From DYEC01 sp034434695 (GTDB taxonomy: Bacteria > Chloroflexota > Anaerolineae > Anaerolineales > Anaerolineaceae), in the NCBI GenBank assembly GCA_034434695.1, contig DAOTYY010000158.1, positions 1 through 5,601 of the forward strand: 5,601 nucleotides of DNA, read 5' to 3'. The notes beneath the pieces were generated by a model. That model searched no databases. It was not told the DNA's origin and saw only the letters and a program-made list of their open reading frames with translations. This document shows, in pieces, positions 5,509-5,601 of the stretch (position 1 is the first letter of the stretch; every line of letters begins with the position of its first letter). Both the position numbers and the translations under genes were made by a program.

Positions 5509-5512
5509 CTCC
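5509..5512 (-). promoter_or_regulatory. surE: Ribosome binding site for the ancestral TTG start of surE
   Basis: GGAG on the minus strand lies 9 nt before TTG (5497-5499). An in-frame TGA at 5536-5538 closes that frame upstream, and no ATG or GTG lies between, so TTG is the only possible start for the SKPTIYVT frame. Confidence 0.6.
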
Positions 5513-5558
5513 GAGTAAGATGATAGATACCACCATCACAACGGAGATCGCCATGTCG

Positions 5559-5587
5559 ATTGTTGTCCTGCAGCTGCCAGATGTCAA
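5559..5587 (-). promoter_or_regulatory. Candidate promoter of surE
   Basis: On the minus strand a perfect TTGACA (5582-5587) is followed after 17 bp by AACAAT (5559-5564), a 4 of 6 match to the -10 consensus. A start near 5552 would give a leader of about 53 nt to the TTG at 5499. A start there would also fall inside the spurious reading frame beginning at 5593, arguing against that longer frame. Confidence 0.4.
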
Positions 5588-5601
5588 GCGCAAAACAGAA
5601 A

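Noticed and set aside
5500..5593. Long SurE reading frame starting at ATG 5593 with a hydrophobic N-terminus (AISVVMVVSIILLG) as a signal peptide or membrane anchor
   Set aside because: SurE is cytoplasmic and starts just before NDDG. This region contains the candidate promoter and the Shine-Dalgarno of the TTG start, and the frame joins the body only because of the deletion.

Overview
The window looks like a chromosomal segment from a Chloroflexota (probably Anaerolineae-like) bacterium with a base composition near 50% GC. This is an inference. It rests mainly on two secreted proteins with long Pro/Thr/Arg linkers of the PTRTPRPT type between a LysM domain and a C-terminal membrane anchor, a style I associate with that phylum. 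No rRNA or other phylogenetic marker is present.

Layout. Positions 2-61 are the last codons of an upstream plus-strand gene, followed by an intrinsic terminator. The plus strand then carries a two-gene cysteine-biosynthesis operon: promoter (151-179), an approximately 214-nt leader, cysK (400-1332) and cysE (1353-2135). It converges, 17 bp apart, on a minus-strand series read from right to left: surE (4712-5499, apparently broken), a small two-CBS-domain protein (4211-4627), and two tandem CAP-LysM secreted or anchored paralogues (3146-4159 and 2153-3145). There are no RNA genes, insertion sequences or CRISPR arrays.

How it works together. CysE makes O-acetylserine and CysK turns it into cysteine with sulfide. 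The CysE C-terminus ends in Asp-Phe-Met-Ile, the kind of tail that docks in the CysK active site in cysteine synthase complexes.

The most striking item is the cysK leader. It encodes an 11-residue peptide, MLICMCTGRDF, with two Cys codons and its own Shine-Dalgarno. Its 3' end overlaps a set of mutually exclusive RNA pairings: a 7-bp hairpin (232-238:251-257), a 12-bp antiterminator (244-255:287-298) and a 12-bp terminator stem ending in six T (274-285:352-363). The geometry fits trp-type attenuation answering to charged tRNA-Cys.

The second notable item is surE. The start of the gene (TTG at 5499, good Shine-Dalgarno) reads SKPTIYVT, but the next bases lack about 10 nt where the NDDG metal-binding motif should be. 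This shifts the frame and removes the two catalytic aspartates.
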